Program-made: the position numbers and the translations under genes | From: an uncultured Bacteroidota bacterium | GTDB lineage: Bacteria; Bacteroidota; Bacteroidia; Chitinophagales; Chitinophagaceae | Direction of reading: 5' to 3' | DNA: 9,085 nucleotides | Assembly: GCA_903905685.1 (NCBI GenBank) | Contig: CAIVHI010000281.1 | Span: 1 to 9,085, forward strand | Shown here: positions 1 through 7,260 of the stretch, piece after piece | Layout: each line of letters opens with the position of its first letter | How positions within the stretch are numbered: position 1 is the stretch's first letter | Notes under the pieces: model-generated | Databases searched by the model: none | What the model was told of the DNA's origin: nothing | What the model saw: the letters and a program-made list of their open reading frames with translations, nothing else

Positions 1-255
1 CATGCCCTTGGTATCGGTTTTGTAATACTTGCCGGTAAAGGCATATTCCGTTCCGCGAAGGCGCGCAATGTTGTACACCTCCTTAGGCAGTACCTTCTTC
101 CACTCGGCATCGGTCACGTGCAGCGTTTTTGTATCGGTACGGGAATAATACGGGTTGTTTTTGTGGTCTAACATCTCTTCGTTTTTTTGCGCATTGCTGC
201 ATGAAAACTGCAATGTTGCCGCACACACTGCCAGTAATATTGTAAGTCGGTTCAT
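1..255 (-). CDS. msrB: Peptide-methionine (R)-S-oxide reductase MsrB, exported, N-terminal part only
   Basis: MsrB enzymes reduce methionine-R-sulfoxide in proteins; the exported forms repair oxidised envelope proteins. The visible 85 residues start at the ATG at 255 and stay open to the left edge. Residues 1-18 form a short hydrophobic export signal. Cys19 follows FS and could be a lipidated cysteine of a loose Bacteroidota-type lipobox; cleavage after SNA is the alternative. The MsrB signature starts near residue 47 with VTDAEWKKVLP, then RLRGTEYAFTGKYY, the conserved substrate-side region that precedes the zinc-binding CxxC pair. The zinc cysteines and the catalytic cysteine would lie beyond the window, so activity cannot be judged. 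The upstream VWA gene ends 95 bp before this start on the same strand. No Shine-Dalgarno sequence is visible. Family assignment is firm; lipoprotein status is inference. Confidence 0.87.
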   Translation of the reverse strand, partial: MNRLTILLAVCAATLQFSCSNAQKNEEMLDHKNNPYYSRTDTKTLHVTDAEWKKVLPKEVYNIARLRGTEYAFTGKYYKTDTKGM

Positions 256-350
256 TGCACGTTTTTGGACTGCATATTAGGGAAATTTGCGTTGCCCACC
301 AATTTGTAACGGAGCATAATGCAATTCGGAAAATCTATCATCCCCCAACT

Positions 351-2393
351 TTATTGTGCCATCCAATACTTCCTCAACAACCATTCTCCCGTTGCCACGA
401 GCAATATTAGGAAGAAATACCATTTGCGGTCTATCAATTGCACGGTCTCCGTGGTGGTGCGGATGACGGGTTTCACGCTGTCGCTGCGCAACAGGCTGTC
501 TGCAAGCGCATTGAAGCTATTAGCACTAAAGAATTCGCCCCCGTATATCTTGGAAAGGCCGCTTAAAAGTTCAAAATCGGCACGGGTGTCCAACAATTCC
601 AATGGGGTTCCTGTCACGGCAAAGCTGCCGGTTACTTTGTAATCTTTACCATCCAAGCCGGTACGAGCCGTATAGGTATAGGTGCCTGGGGCGTGAATGC
701 CCAGGTTAAGCGCATAGGCCGACCCTACCCTCTCGAAAGTATATTTTACTACCTTGCCCGAACTGTCGGCGATGCTCAAATCGGCATCAGGCGTATTCGT
801 GCTTTCTTTATTCTCGTTGTATAAGAATGCCTGTAAGTTTACAGGCTCGGCATCGGTCCAGGTGGTCTGCGTCATTTTTACCGAGAACGGCTTCATGCCT
901 CTGTCCGTACAAAGGAAGGTGACGGTTTGGCGAATCAACTCGTCAATAACGTCATGGTTGCCATTGTTCTTAAATTCTTGCAACCTCCACCGCCATATGC
1001 CCTCACCGGCTAGGTAGGCGCTCGGCACTTCGGCCTGCTGGAGGAGCCAAACCGAGGTCTTGGTATCGGCAAAGCCTGTTTTTTGCTCCAACAGCGGATA
1101 ACTGCCCGGCAAGGGATATAGGCCACCCACATTGGTTGTGAGCGGCGGCATTTTGTCGAGGATGGATTGAATGTTTCCAGGAACCGTAAACGCTACGAAT
1201 GCGGGATTGTAGATGGGTGTAAGGTTATGCAACGTGCCCGGACCCAATCGTACACCGGTGAGGTGATTCAAGTCTCCTACCGTTTGGTAATCGGTATGAT
1301 CGGTCAGGATTACCCATAGCGGCTTTTTTGCAGCTATTAGTGCAGATGTGATGTTCTTCTTCAGATTCGGCAGGCCATGCAGGATGATGGCGCTATAGGC
1401 GGAAAAATTGCCGGGCAGGTTGTCGGCTGAACAAACCGTCACTTTGTAGGCATCCAGTCCGGAGAGTGCCTCCCTGATGGCATAAACGTCGGGATGCGGC
1501 GCATAGGCAGCAATTAAGATGCTCTTTTTTTCTTCGGTAACGTCCACATAAATGTCGCGGATATTGTTGGCCGTGTTTGCTTCGCCTTGAACGGTTGGCA
1601 CTACAATGCGGTAATGGTGCAGACCGGTTTTGTCGGTCCTTAGGGAGAAAACATATTCGTGGTCAAACCGGTCATTGTTGATATTCAGTGGCAATGTAGC
1701 CAAGCTGCGGCCATCTTCAAGGACCGACAAATTACTCGAGAAGCCGCCGCAAAGCGAAGCGGCTACACCAACCCGTATCTCAAAACTGCTGTTGGCAGCC
1801 ACGGTCTTGTTATAAAGGGTCTGGGTGATGGCCAAATCTTTTTGAACTGCCGTATCGCCAATTCCAATGGTATAAACCGGGCAGTTCAAGCCGGTGTGGT
1901 CGAACAGTGGGTTGGCGCCGGCATTGTACCTGCCGTCTGATGCCAAAATTATGGCACCCAGATTTCGGTTGCCATAGTAATCTTTCACAGCCGTGAGCGC
2001 ACCTGCAATGTTGGTGGATGTACCATCGTATTTGAATACATCATCGGAGTGCATTTTTCCGGAAAATCCTTGAATGTCTACTTCGAATTTGCCGTTGAGG
2101 CGATCGAGCAACGCCTTGACGCAACCCGTATATTTTGCCGAATCTAGACCCAACACCCGCCCAACCGACGTGGAATTATCCTGCAACAAAACCACCTCGG
2201 GCTTCTCCACCGTATTCTTATCAATAACGAACGAGGGAGCGAGAACGAGGAGTAAGGCCAAGAAAACCACTACGGTGCGCAGTGCAGCGGTAGCGAACGG
2301 ATAAGGAACCGCACGTTTTTTGTCGGCCCGGTAAACCAAATAGCCCGCACCCGCCGCCAACACCAATGAAGCGAACCAAAAAATCAATTGCAT
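351..2393 (-). CDS. Three-helix membrane protein with VWA domain and putative glutamine-amidotransferase-like region
   Basis: The 680-residue protein has two N-terminal membrane helices (about residues 2-21 and 35-53), a large soluble part, and a C-terminal helix (about 658-673) followed by a short basic tail. The soluble part opens with a VWA fold. Its metal-ion (MIDAS) ligands are visible: DNSTS (D72, S74, S76), the threonine in STNIAGAL (T127) and the aspartate in ASDGRYN (D153). A beta-rich, Ig/CARDB-like stretch follows (about 185-285). Next, from about 290, comes SILIAAYAPHPD with an alternating hydrophobic pattern, suggesting a class I glutamine-amidotransferase-like fold; I see no catalytic cysteine triad. 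Another beta-sandwich region lies at about 500-600. VWA-membrane architectures of this kind are common in Bacteroidota but have no settled function. No MoxR ATPase or other Bat-type partner is adjacent. I chose the ATG at 2393; a TTG two codons upstream (2399) would add two residues. No Shine-Dalgarno sequence is seen. Domains after the VWA are inferred from pattern only. Confidence 0.85.
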   Translation of the reverse strand: MQLIFWFASLVLAAGAGYLVYRADKKRAVPYPFATAALRTVVVFLALLLVLAPSFVIDKNTVEKPEVVLLQDNSTSVGRVLGLDSAKYTGCVKALLDRLNGKFEVDIQGFSGKMHSDDVFKYDGTSTNIAGALTAVKDYYGNRNLGAIILASDGRYNAGANPLFDHTGLNCPVYTIGIGDTAVQKDLAITQTLYNKTVAANSSFEIRVGVAASLCGGFSSNLSVLEDGRSLATLPLNINNDRFDHEYVFSLRTDKTGLHHYRIVVPTVQGEANTANNIRDIYVDVTEEKKSILIAAYAPHPDVYAIREALSGLDAYKVTVCSADNLPGNFSAYSAIILHGLPNLKKNITSALIAAKKPLWVILTDHTDYQTVGDLNHLTGVRLGPGTLHNLTPIYNPAFVAFTVPGNIQSILDKMPPLTTNVGGLYPLPGSYPLLEQKTGFADTKTSVWLLQQAEVPSAYLAGEGIWRWRLQEFKNNGNHDVIDELIRQTVTFLCTDRGMKPFSVKMTQTTWTDAEPVNLQAFLYNENKESTNTPDADLSIADSSGKVVKYTFERVGSAYALNLGIHAPGTYTYTARTGLDGKDYKVTGSFAVTGTPLELLDTRADFELLSGLSKIYGGEFFSANSFNALADSLLRSDSVKPVIRTTTETVQLIDRKWYFFLILLVATGEWLLRKYWMAQ

Positions 2394-2506
2394 CGGCAAG
2401 CAAACTAAACAAAAAATCGAACATGAGGGCCGTAAGGCCGTTGAGTGTTTTGAAATTTACCAATTCAAAAACAAAAATGAAACCCAATTACCGGCTGGCT
2501 CCAACG

Positions 2507-2529
2507 GGGGGAATCGCTTTTGCTCCCCC
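2507..2529 (-). terminator. GC-rich stem-loop directly after the gpsA stop codon (weak terminator candidate)
   Basis: Reading the minus strand, GGGGGA (2529-2524) follows the gpsA TAA with no gap and pairs perfectly with TCCCCC (2512-2507) across an 11-nt loop. The stem is six pairs, five of them G-C. No run of T follows it, so it is not a classical intrinsic terminator. It may be a 3'-end stabiliser, a partial terminator, or chance. Confidence 0.3.
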
Positions 2530-3552
2530 TTACGACAACATCTTCTCCATCTCTACAAATGCCTGAGCAGCGGGATAACCTTCCCACATAATGCGGTATA
2601 TAGTGTTGGCTATTGGAATTTCCAAGGCGTATTTGTTAGAGATGTGGAACATGCCTCGGGCACCATAGTAGCCTTCGGCCACCATATTCATTTCCAAGAT
2701 GGCGGCCTTCACTGTGTAGCCCTTGCCAATCATAGACCCGAAGGTGCGGTTGCGGCTGTGGAGCGAGTAGCAGGTTACCAATAAATCTCCCAAGTAGGCG
2801 CTGATGTGGAAATCCGGCTTTTTGTCGGACGGGTTGAAGGCGTCGAAATGACCCGACAAAAAGTGGTACATCTCCCGGTAACAGTTAGTGATGTAGACAC
2901 TCAAAAAGTTGTCGCCATAGTCCAAGGCACGCGCTATGCCCGAGCCAATGGCGTAAATGTTCTTCAGCACCGCTGCAAACTGCACCCCCCAGATGTCGTG
3001 GTTGGTGGCGGTATTGATGTAGCTGTTGTTGAAAAGCTTGGCTACCGAAGCCGTAAGGTCGTCGTTAAGCCCCGAAAACGTGAGGTAGGAAAGGCGTTCT
3101 TCAGCCACTTCTTCGGCATGGCATGGGCCGGTAATGGCCAAATAATTCTCAATGGGGAAATTGCAGACCTTGTTCAAGTAGTCGTTCAGGAGCAGGTTAC
3201 TCTCCGGCAACACCCCTTTGATGGCCGATACAACCGTCTTACCCTCCCAAAGGGCCACGGGCACTGCAGCAATAACGCTTTGAACATAGGCAGACGGGAC
3301 GGCAACAATCACAATGTCGCAATCGTTCAACAATTGGACGAGGTCAGACGTGGGCAACACCGAACCGGCATTGAATTTTACCGACGTGAGGTAGTGGGGA
3401 TTATGGTTGCGGCGCAGCAAATGTTGCACGGCCTCATTGTTCCGAATCCACCAATGAATGGTCAATCCGTTGTCGGTCAATATCTTAGCTATTGCCGTTC
3501 CCCAACTGCCATTGCCAATGATGCCTATCTTGCTGCTTTCGGTTCCGTTCAA
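2530..3552 (-). CDS. gpsA: Glycerol-3-phosphate dehydrogenase [NAD(P)+]
   Basis: GpsA reduces dihydroxyacetone phosphate to sn-glycerol-3-phosphate, the backbone for membrane phospholipids, in the cytoplasm. The 340 residues match the usual family length. The N-terminal Rossmann motif is IGIIGNGSWGTA (Gly13, Gly15, Gly18). The conserved lysines appear as SAIKG (K112) and AVLKNIYAIGSG (K197, catalytic base position). GPCHAEEVA (142-150) is the form of the family's GPSFAxEVA motif that I associate with Bacteroidota. GDLLVTCYS followed by SRNRTFG (266-272) and the C-terminal PIANTIYRIMWEG complete the substrate domain. The start is TTG: an in-frame TAG lies two codons upstream and no ATG occurs before the nucleotide-binding motif. 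AGGA sits only one base from the TTG, too close to serve as a normal ribosome binding site. The gene stands 111 bp after the barrel gene and has its own candidate promoter. Confidence 0.96.
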   Translation of the reverse strand: MNGTESSKIGIIGNGSWGTAIAKILTDNGLTIHWWIRNNEAVQHLLRRNHNPHYLTSVKFNAGSVLPTSDLVQLLNDCDIVIVAVPSAYVQSVIAAVPVALWEGKTVVSAIKGVLPESNLLLNDYLNKVCNFPIENYLAITGPCHAEEVAEERLSYLTFSGLNDDLTASVAKLFNNSYINTATNHDIWGVQFAAVLKNIYAIGSGIARALDYGDNFLSVYITNCYREMYHFLSGHFDAFNPSDKKPDFHISAYLGDLLVTCYSLHSRNRTFGSMIGKGYTVKAAILEMNMVAEGYYGARGMFHISNKYALEIPIANTIYRIMWEGYPAAQAFVEMEKMLS

Positions 3553-3573
3553 ATCCTAACGTTTTATAACGGC

Positions 3574-3605
3574 CAAAAGTAATTCTTTCGTAACAATAAC
3601 CGAAA
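3574..3605 (-). promoter_or_regulatory. Candidate Bacteroidota-type promoter for gpsA
   Basis: On the minus strand, TACTTTTG (3581-3574) is an exact match to the Bacteroidota -7 consensus TAnnTTTG. Twenty bases upstream is TTTC (3605-3602), three of four matches to the -33 element TTTG at about the right spacing. This predicts transcription starting near 3567 with a 5' leader of about 15 bases before the gpsA TTG. It is the only exact TAnnTTTG I found in the gaps between genes on this strand. Confidence 0.5.
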
Positions 3606-3606
3606 G
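3585..3606. repeat. Inverted repeat overlapping the gpsA promoter (possible operator)
   Basis: CTTTCG (3585-3590) and CGAAAG (3601-3606) are perfect 6-bp inverted arms separated by 10 bases. The right arm covers the -33-like element and the left arm lies in the spacer before the -7 element, a position where a dimeric repressor could act. As RNA it would be a modest hairpin with no following T-run, so it is a poor terminator for the barrel gene upstream. A second small dyad, CGTT/AACG with a 4-base loop (3560-3571), lies at the predicted transcription start. The regulatory role is inference from position. Confidence 0.4.
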
Positions 3607-3663
3607 GACGCGCGCGTTTTCAGCAAATACGCTTCGATGGGCATCCAAGGGTGGCAACTGGCA

Positions 3664-6576
3664 CTACCAATTGCGATTGCCGTCTCCCCCACCGCCTCCG
3701 GGGCGGAAGCCGGGCATATGGTCGCGTTCGCCCCTATTTTCATCGGCATTGATGGCCGGCGGGGCTCCCTTGAAATTGCGAATGGTGTAGGTGAACTGCA
3801 ACATGAGGTACTGGCGCAACACTTGAGACGTCTGGTTCTGGACGTAGGTTTCGGTCACCGTTCTAGCAATGCTTTGGTTCTGGTTCAGCATATCGTAGCA
3901 GGTAAGGCGTACTTCAAGTGCCTGCTTCTTCATGAGCTTGTATGCCAAATAGGTGTTCCACAAGAAGTAGTTCTGAGGTGCCGTTCCGGCAAATGCCGCA
4001 TAGTAGCTATTGGTGATATTGGTATTGAACACCAAGTGTTTCAAGAATATCAGGTTCACTTTTGCAGATGCGGTGTGGCTGTAATAGTTGTTGTTGGCCG
4101 ATACGGCTTCGGTATTTTTCACCAAGTTGTAGTTGCCGGTATACGCAACCGTGAAGTCCACCTTTTCACTTACATTGCTACTCAATACGATGCCTGCTGT
4201 AGGCACTGTATTGTTGGAGAAATTGAATTGGTTGTTGACTAGGCCCGGTGTGCGGGTGTAGCTAATGCCGCCATTGAAATTGAGGTTGCATTTCACGGCA
4301 TCGAAAGGAACACTGTAGGTGACGAACGCCTTACCGTTCCAATAGCTGTTGAGGTTGACCGGCAAGGTAAGCTGGCTACCCTTGTTGATGACCACGGGAT
4401 TTGCCATAAAAGGCCCCTGGAAGCTGGAATCTCGGGAGGGTTGGAAAGTGGCATTGCCAATGTAGTTGGAGATGAAGTTGCCATACATGTACACAAAGAA
4501 ATTGTGTGCCGTTTTGGACTTGGTGAGGCCATACCGAATGACGATGGTTTGCTCATAATCCTGCTTCAAATCAGGGTTGCCTGCCTTGAGCAACAAAGGG
4601 TTGCTGACATCCACCACGTCCTGCAACTGCGTTACCGACGGTGCGGAAATATTGGTTCGGTAGATGATGCGCAGGTTCCTGCCGTCGGCAAAACGGTAAT
4701 TGAAGAACATCAATGGTAATAAATCGGAAAAGGTCTTTTGGGGAACGGTAAGCGCATAGGGAAACGTCTGACTACCACCGAGTTCGGAATATTGGTAGTT
4801 CACCCCAAAGGAGAAATTGAATTTCTTGTCGCCAATGCGGTAGCTCACGCCCCCCTTTTGGGTGGTGTAAAGGCTGTTGTACTTGTTGGAGTAAAAGGTA
4901 TCCAAGTTGGTGTAGGCATGGGTAGTGTCGCTGAAATTGCTCGTTTCCTTGTCTGAAAAGTTTTTTGAGAATGATGGCGAGTAGTTAAACATGAATTGGC
5001 CCTTCTTGCCCACCGGCTCGGTGTAGTTTACGCTCGCCCCCAACCCATAGCCCAAGTTGTTCAATGTATAATTTTGATTCAGCACATTGGATGTGTGCCC
5101 GGCAAAGTATTCATTAGAAGCATAATAAGCCCCACTGCCCGACTTCTCGTTGACGGATGGGCTTAAATTCAGGGATATCGTACGGCGGGATTTGTGAAAC
5201 TTGTGCTGAATCAACAAGTTGCCCGAGGAAGAATAGCCGGAATAGTTGAAGGTGGAGTTATTGACCGTCTTGCTTGACAGCACATCTCCCAAGCTATCTG
5301 TGGCCAGCGTGCCGGAGTTGGAGCCGCTTTGTTGCAAGTTAAGCGATGGAGTGAATATGATGGAGTTGTAGGAATCTATGGTGTATTCCAAGCGCAAATT
5401 GAAACGGTGATTGTAGTTGGTGGTGAGCGCCGGAACATCGGTTTCATTGTATACGTTGGACGTATCGGTAGACGTGAAATAGTTTCTACGGATGGTGGAG
5501 TTGTCGGTATTGTTGGAGGAGTTGTAAAAATAACTGCCCATCACCTTTACTTTTTTACCCCAACTGTCGCTGTAATTTAGTCCAATGGAATTGGTGGTGG
5601 TGATTCCTCCCTGTTGATTCACCATGAAATTGTTGGAACCGCCGCCACCGCCACCGCCACCGAAGGCACCGCCCGAGCCACTGCCGCCACCCCGGTTTTG
5701 CCCGCCCGAATTGCCCAGCACCCCTAAAATGTCTTGGGTACTGAAATTCTGTTGGTTGATGTTGTTGGTCAACGCCAAAATGGAGATGCGTCTGTCGCCG
5801 TCGAATATGTTGAGATTTCCACCGCCCAGGTAGGTATCGTCGGTGCCGCCTGCACCATAAAACTTACCGAAAATGCCCTCGCTTTTATTGCGCTTGGTAG
5901 TGATGTTCATGGTTTTCTGCGAGTTACCATCGTCGAAGCCTGTAAATGTGGCTTGATCACTCATTTTGTCGAAGATTTGAATCTTGTCTATGACCTCGGC
6001 AGGAAGGTTGCGGAGTGCCAGTGTGGGGTCATTTCCGAAAAACGGCTTTCCGTCCACGTATACTTGTTGCACCGACTCACCATTTACCTTTACACCGTTA
6101 TTGTCGGAGGTAACCCCCGGCATTTTGGTGACTAAGTCTTCGGCCGATGCATCGGGATGGGTCTTGTAGGCATCGGCGTGAAACTGCGTCGTATCTCCAT
6201 TCTGCTCCGCGCGAATCTGATGGCTTTCAACGGTTACTCCTTTCAAAGTTGTCGATTCGCCCCGCATCACGAGGGTGCCCATCCAAGTGTCGCCCATCAC
6301 TTCCACCGTCCGCCTGCGGGCACGATAGCCCAAGTAGGCCAACGAAACGGTATACTTGCCGGGAGCGATGTCTGCAATTTGGAATACGCCGGACATGTCG
6401 GTAACCGATCCTGTTTTTTGGGTGGTGTCGTCTACCGAAGTCAACATTACGGCCACCCCGGTGAGTACCGAGGAGTCTGCCACGTCTTTAACTACACCGG
6501 ACACGCTAAAACCGCCTGCACGTACCCCGAAAGAAGTAAATAAAAAAAGCGAAAGCAATTTGGCGAAAATGCGCAT
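3664..6576 (-). CDS. Outer-membrane beta-barrel protein, TonB-dependent-receptor-like
   Basis: The 970-residue protein has a signal peptide at 1-20 (cleavage likely after GVRA). A carboxypeptidase-regulatory-like beta-sandwich follows at about 22-105, with GVAVMLTSVDD, APGKYTVSLAYLGY and related motifs. A plug region spans about 110-230, containing LVTKMPGV, VYVDGKPFFGNDP, LPAEVIDKIQIFDK and MNITTK. A long series of alternating aromatic/polar strands to about residue 936 forms the barrel. This is the Bacteroidota OMP_b-brl_3-type barrel family, related to TonB-dependent receptors, with unknown substrates. I see no clear TonB box and no SusD-like partner next to it. A Gly-rich insert (289-314) lies early in the barrel. 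After the last strand (YLMLQFTYTIRNF) comes a hydrophilic tail of about 34 residues ending in GGGGGDGNRNW, a kind of tail often seen in this family. The ATG at 6576 has AAGG eight bases upstream. idi ends 47 bp before it, so co-transcription is possible. Confidence 0.92.
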   Translation of the reverse strand: MRIFAKLLSLFLFTSFGVRAGGFSVSGVVKDVADSSVLTGVAVMLTSVDDTTQKTGSVTDMSGVFQIADIAPGKYTVSLAYLGYRARRRTVEVMGDTWMGTLVMRGESTTLKGVTVESHQIRAEQNGDTTQFHADAYKTHPDASAEDLVTKMPGVTSDNNGVKVNGESVQQVYVDGKPFFGNDPTLALRNLPAEVIDKIQIFDKMSDQATFTGFDDGNSQKTMNITTKRNKSEGIFGKFYGAGGTDDTYLGGGNLNIFDGDRRISILALTNNINQQNFSTQDILGVLGNSGGQNRGGGSGSGGAFGGGGGGGGSNNFMVNQQGGITTTNSIGLNYSDSWGKKVKVMGSYFYNSSNNTDNSTIRRNYFTSTDTSNVYNETDVPALTTNYNHRFNLRLEYTIDSYNSIIFTPSLNLQQSGSNSGTLATDSLGDVLSSKTVNNSTFNYSGYSSSGNLLIQHKFHKSRRTISLNLSPSVNEKSGSGAYYASNEYFAGHTSNVLNQNYTLNNLGYGLGASVNYTEPVGKKGQFMFNYSPSFSKNFSDKETSNFSDTTHAYTNLDTFYSNKYNSLYTTQKGGVSYRIGDKKFNFSFGVNYQYSELGGSQTFPYALTVPQKTFSDLLPLMFFNYRFADGRNLRIIYRTNISAPSVTQLQDVVDVSNPLLLKAGNPDLKQDYEQTIVIRYGLTKSKTAHNFFVYMYGNFISNYIGNATFQPSRDSSFQGPFMANPVVINKGSQLTLPVNLNSYWNGKAFVTYSVPFDAVKCNLNFNGGISYTRTPGLVNNQFNFSNNTVPTAGIVLSSNVSEKVDFTVAYTGNYNLVKNTEAVSANNNYYSHTASAKVNLIFLKHLVFNTNITNSYYAAFAGTAPQNYFLWNTYLAYKLMKKQALEVRLTCYDMLNQNQSIARTVTETYVQNQTSQVLRQYLMLQFTYTIRNFKGAPPAINADENRGERDHMPGFRPGGGGGDGNRNW
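5635..5712 (-). repeat. Gly-rich low-complexity tract within the barrel gene
   Basis: Residues 289-314 of the barrel protein are mostly Gly with Ser, Asn, Gln and Arg, ending in eight consecutive Gly (306-313). The eight-Gly run contains three tandem GGTGGC hexamers (5661-5644 on the minus strand). Because the unit is six bases, gain or loss of copies would keep the reading frame. The position early in the barrel region suggests a flexible extracellular loop or periplasmic turn. Confidence 0.7.
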
Positions 6577-6584
6577 TGGGGATA

Positions 6585-6588
6585 CCTT
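6585..6588 (-). promoter_or_regulatory. Ribosome binding site of the barrel gene
   Basis: AAGG eight bases before the ATG at 6576 is the only reasonably placed Shine-Dalgarno-like sequence in the window. It supports this start, which also gives an intact signal peptide. Confidence 0.4.
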
Positions 6589-6623
6589 AATGAGCGATAT
6601 TGACCGCCACCCGATTGGAAGGT

Positions 6624-7145
6624 TTAAAACTTACCGGCATTTACCGATTCATCTACCATGTGCCAGCACAATTTGAACCACTCGGTATACTTCTCGGGGT
6701 GCGACGCTAAGTCGGCCAACAAAAAGTTTTTGGATACATACACGTACGCAGCTACTTCATCGGGGTCGGGAATCGGAGGTTCATTGGTGGTGCCTACAAA
6801 CACATGGTCAAATTCATGTTCTATCAAGCCATTGTCGAAATGCGCCTTGTAGACGAAACTGAATTTCTCGGTGAGCTCCGTTGCCAAACCCATTTCTTCT
6901 TTCAACCTCCGCACCGCAGCATCGGCTATCGGCTCGCCCGGCCGGGGATGGCTACAGCACGTGTTGGTCCAGAGGCCGCCGGAATGGTACTTGTCGGTAT
7001 TTCTCTTTTGCAGCAACATTTCTCCGGCCGTATTGTAAATGAACACGGAAAGCGCGCGGTGCAGAGCCCCTACCCTATGGGCTTCCAATTTTTCCATCGT
7101 GCCCAACTCCTTGTCCTGCTCATCAACCAACACTACTTGTTCCAT
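6624..7145 (-). CDS. idi: Isopentenyl-diphosphate delta-isomerase, type I
   Basis: Idi interconverts isopentenyl and dimethylallyl diphosphate, balancing the C5 precursors for quinones, carotenoids and undecaprenyl carriers in the cytoplasm. The 173 residues show the type I (Nudix-fold) signatures. The metal-binding histidines are in EAHRVGALHRA (H23, H29). The catalytic cysteine and a third metal histidine are in TNTCCSHPRPGE (C64, H66). The Nudix-like helix is RRLKEEMGL, and IEHEFDHVF supplies the metal and catalytic acids (E109, E111). All key residues are present. I chose the ATG at 7145 because family members begin a few residues before VDEQD. An in-frame ATG at 7304 would add 53 residues with no family resemblance and would overlap the preceding gene by 44 bases. 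The leader is A-rich without a clear Shine-Dalgarno sequence. The gene sits 115 bp after the T9SS cargo gene and 47 bp before the barrel gene. Confidence 0.96.
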   Translation of the reverse strand: MEQVVLVDEQDKELGTMEKLEAHRVGALHRALSVFIYNTAGEMLLQKRNTDKYHSGGLWTNTCCSHPRPGEPIADAAVRRLKEEMGLATELTEKFSFVYKAHFDNGLIEHEFDHVFVGTTNEPPIPDPDEVAAYVYVSKNFLLADLASHPEKYTEWFKLCWHMVDESVNAGKF

Positions 7146-7184
7146 GTTTCTTTTTTCGCTTCGCAAGATAGCCGATTGATGGCT

Positions 7185-7226
7185 TCGAACGGATATAGGT
7201 TTATAACCAAAACCTTCGTGGTTCGA
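7185..7226. repeat. Nested inverted repeats in the leader of idi
   Basis: TCGAAC (7185-7190) and GTTCGA (7221-7226) are perfect inverted arms 30 bases apart. Inside them lies a second pair, GGTTT (7198-7202) and AAACC (7210-7214), with a 7-base loop. Together they could form a two-tier stem in the 115-base gap upstream of idi, or terminate or process the preceding transcript. The stems are short, so chance is a real alternative. Confidence 0.25.
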
Positions 7227-7260
7227 CAGATTCGGCTGTGTAAAGGCTTGAGCCAGACGG

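Noticed and set aside
2420..2445. GGCCGTAAGGCC small palindrome upstream of the VWA gene
   Set aside because: It has only four base pairs with a four-base loop, no T-run and no promoter nearby; expected by chance.
2221..2487. 88-codon minus-strand frame with hydrophobic N-terminus at the start of the VWA gene
   Set aside because: It overlaps the VWA coding start in another frame; the hydrophobic look comes from T-rich DNA and the second half is clearly the VWA gene read out of frame.
2806..3582. 258-codon plus-strand open frame
   Set aside because: It lies opposite gpsA, whose family match is unambiguous; the translation has no recognisable motif and is a codon-bias shadow.
3637..4242. 201-codon plus-strand open frame
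   Set aside because: It is antisense to the 3' part of the barrel gene, with no family resemblance and no start context.
5734..6543. Several 61 to 133-codon plus-strand frames
   Set aside because: All lie opposite the plug and N-terminal region of the barrel gene and read as low-information translations.
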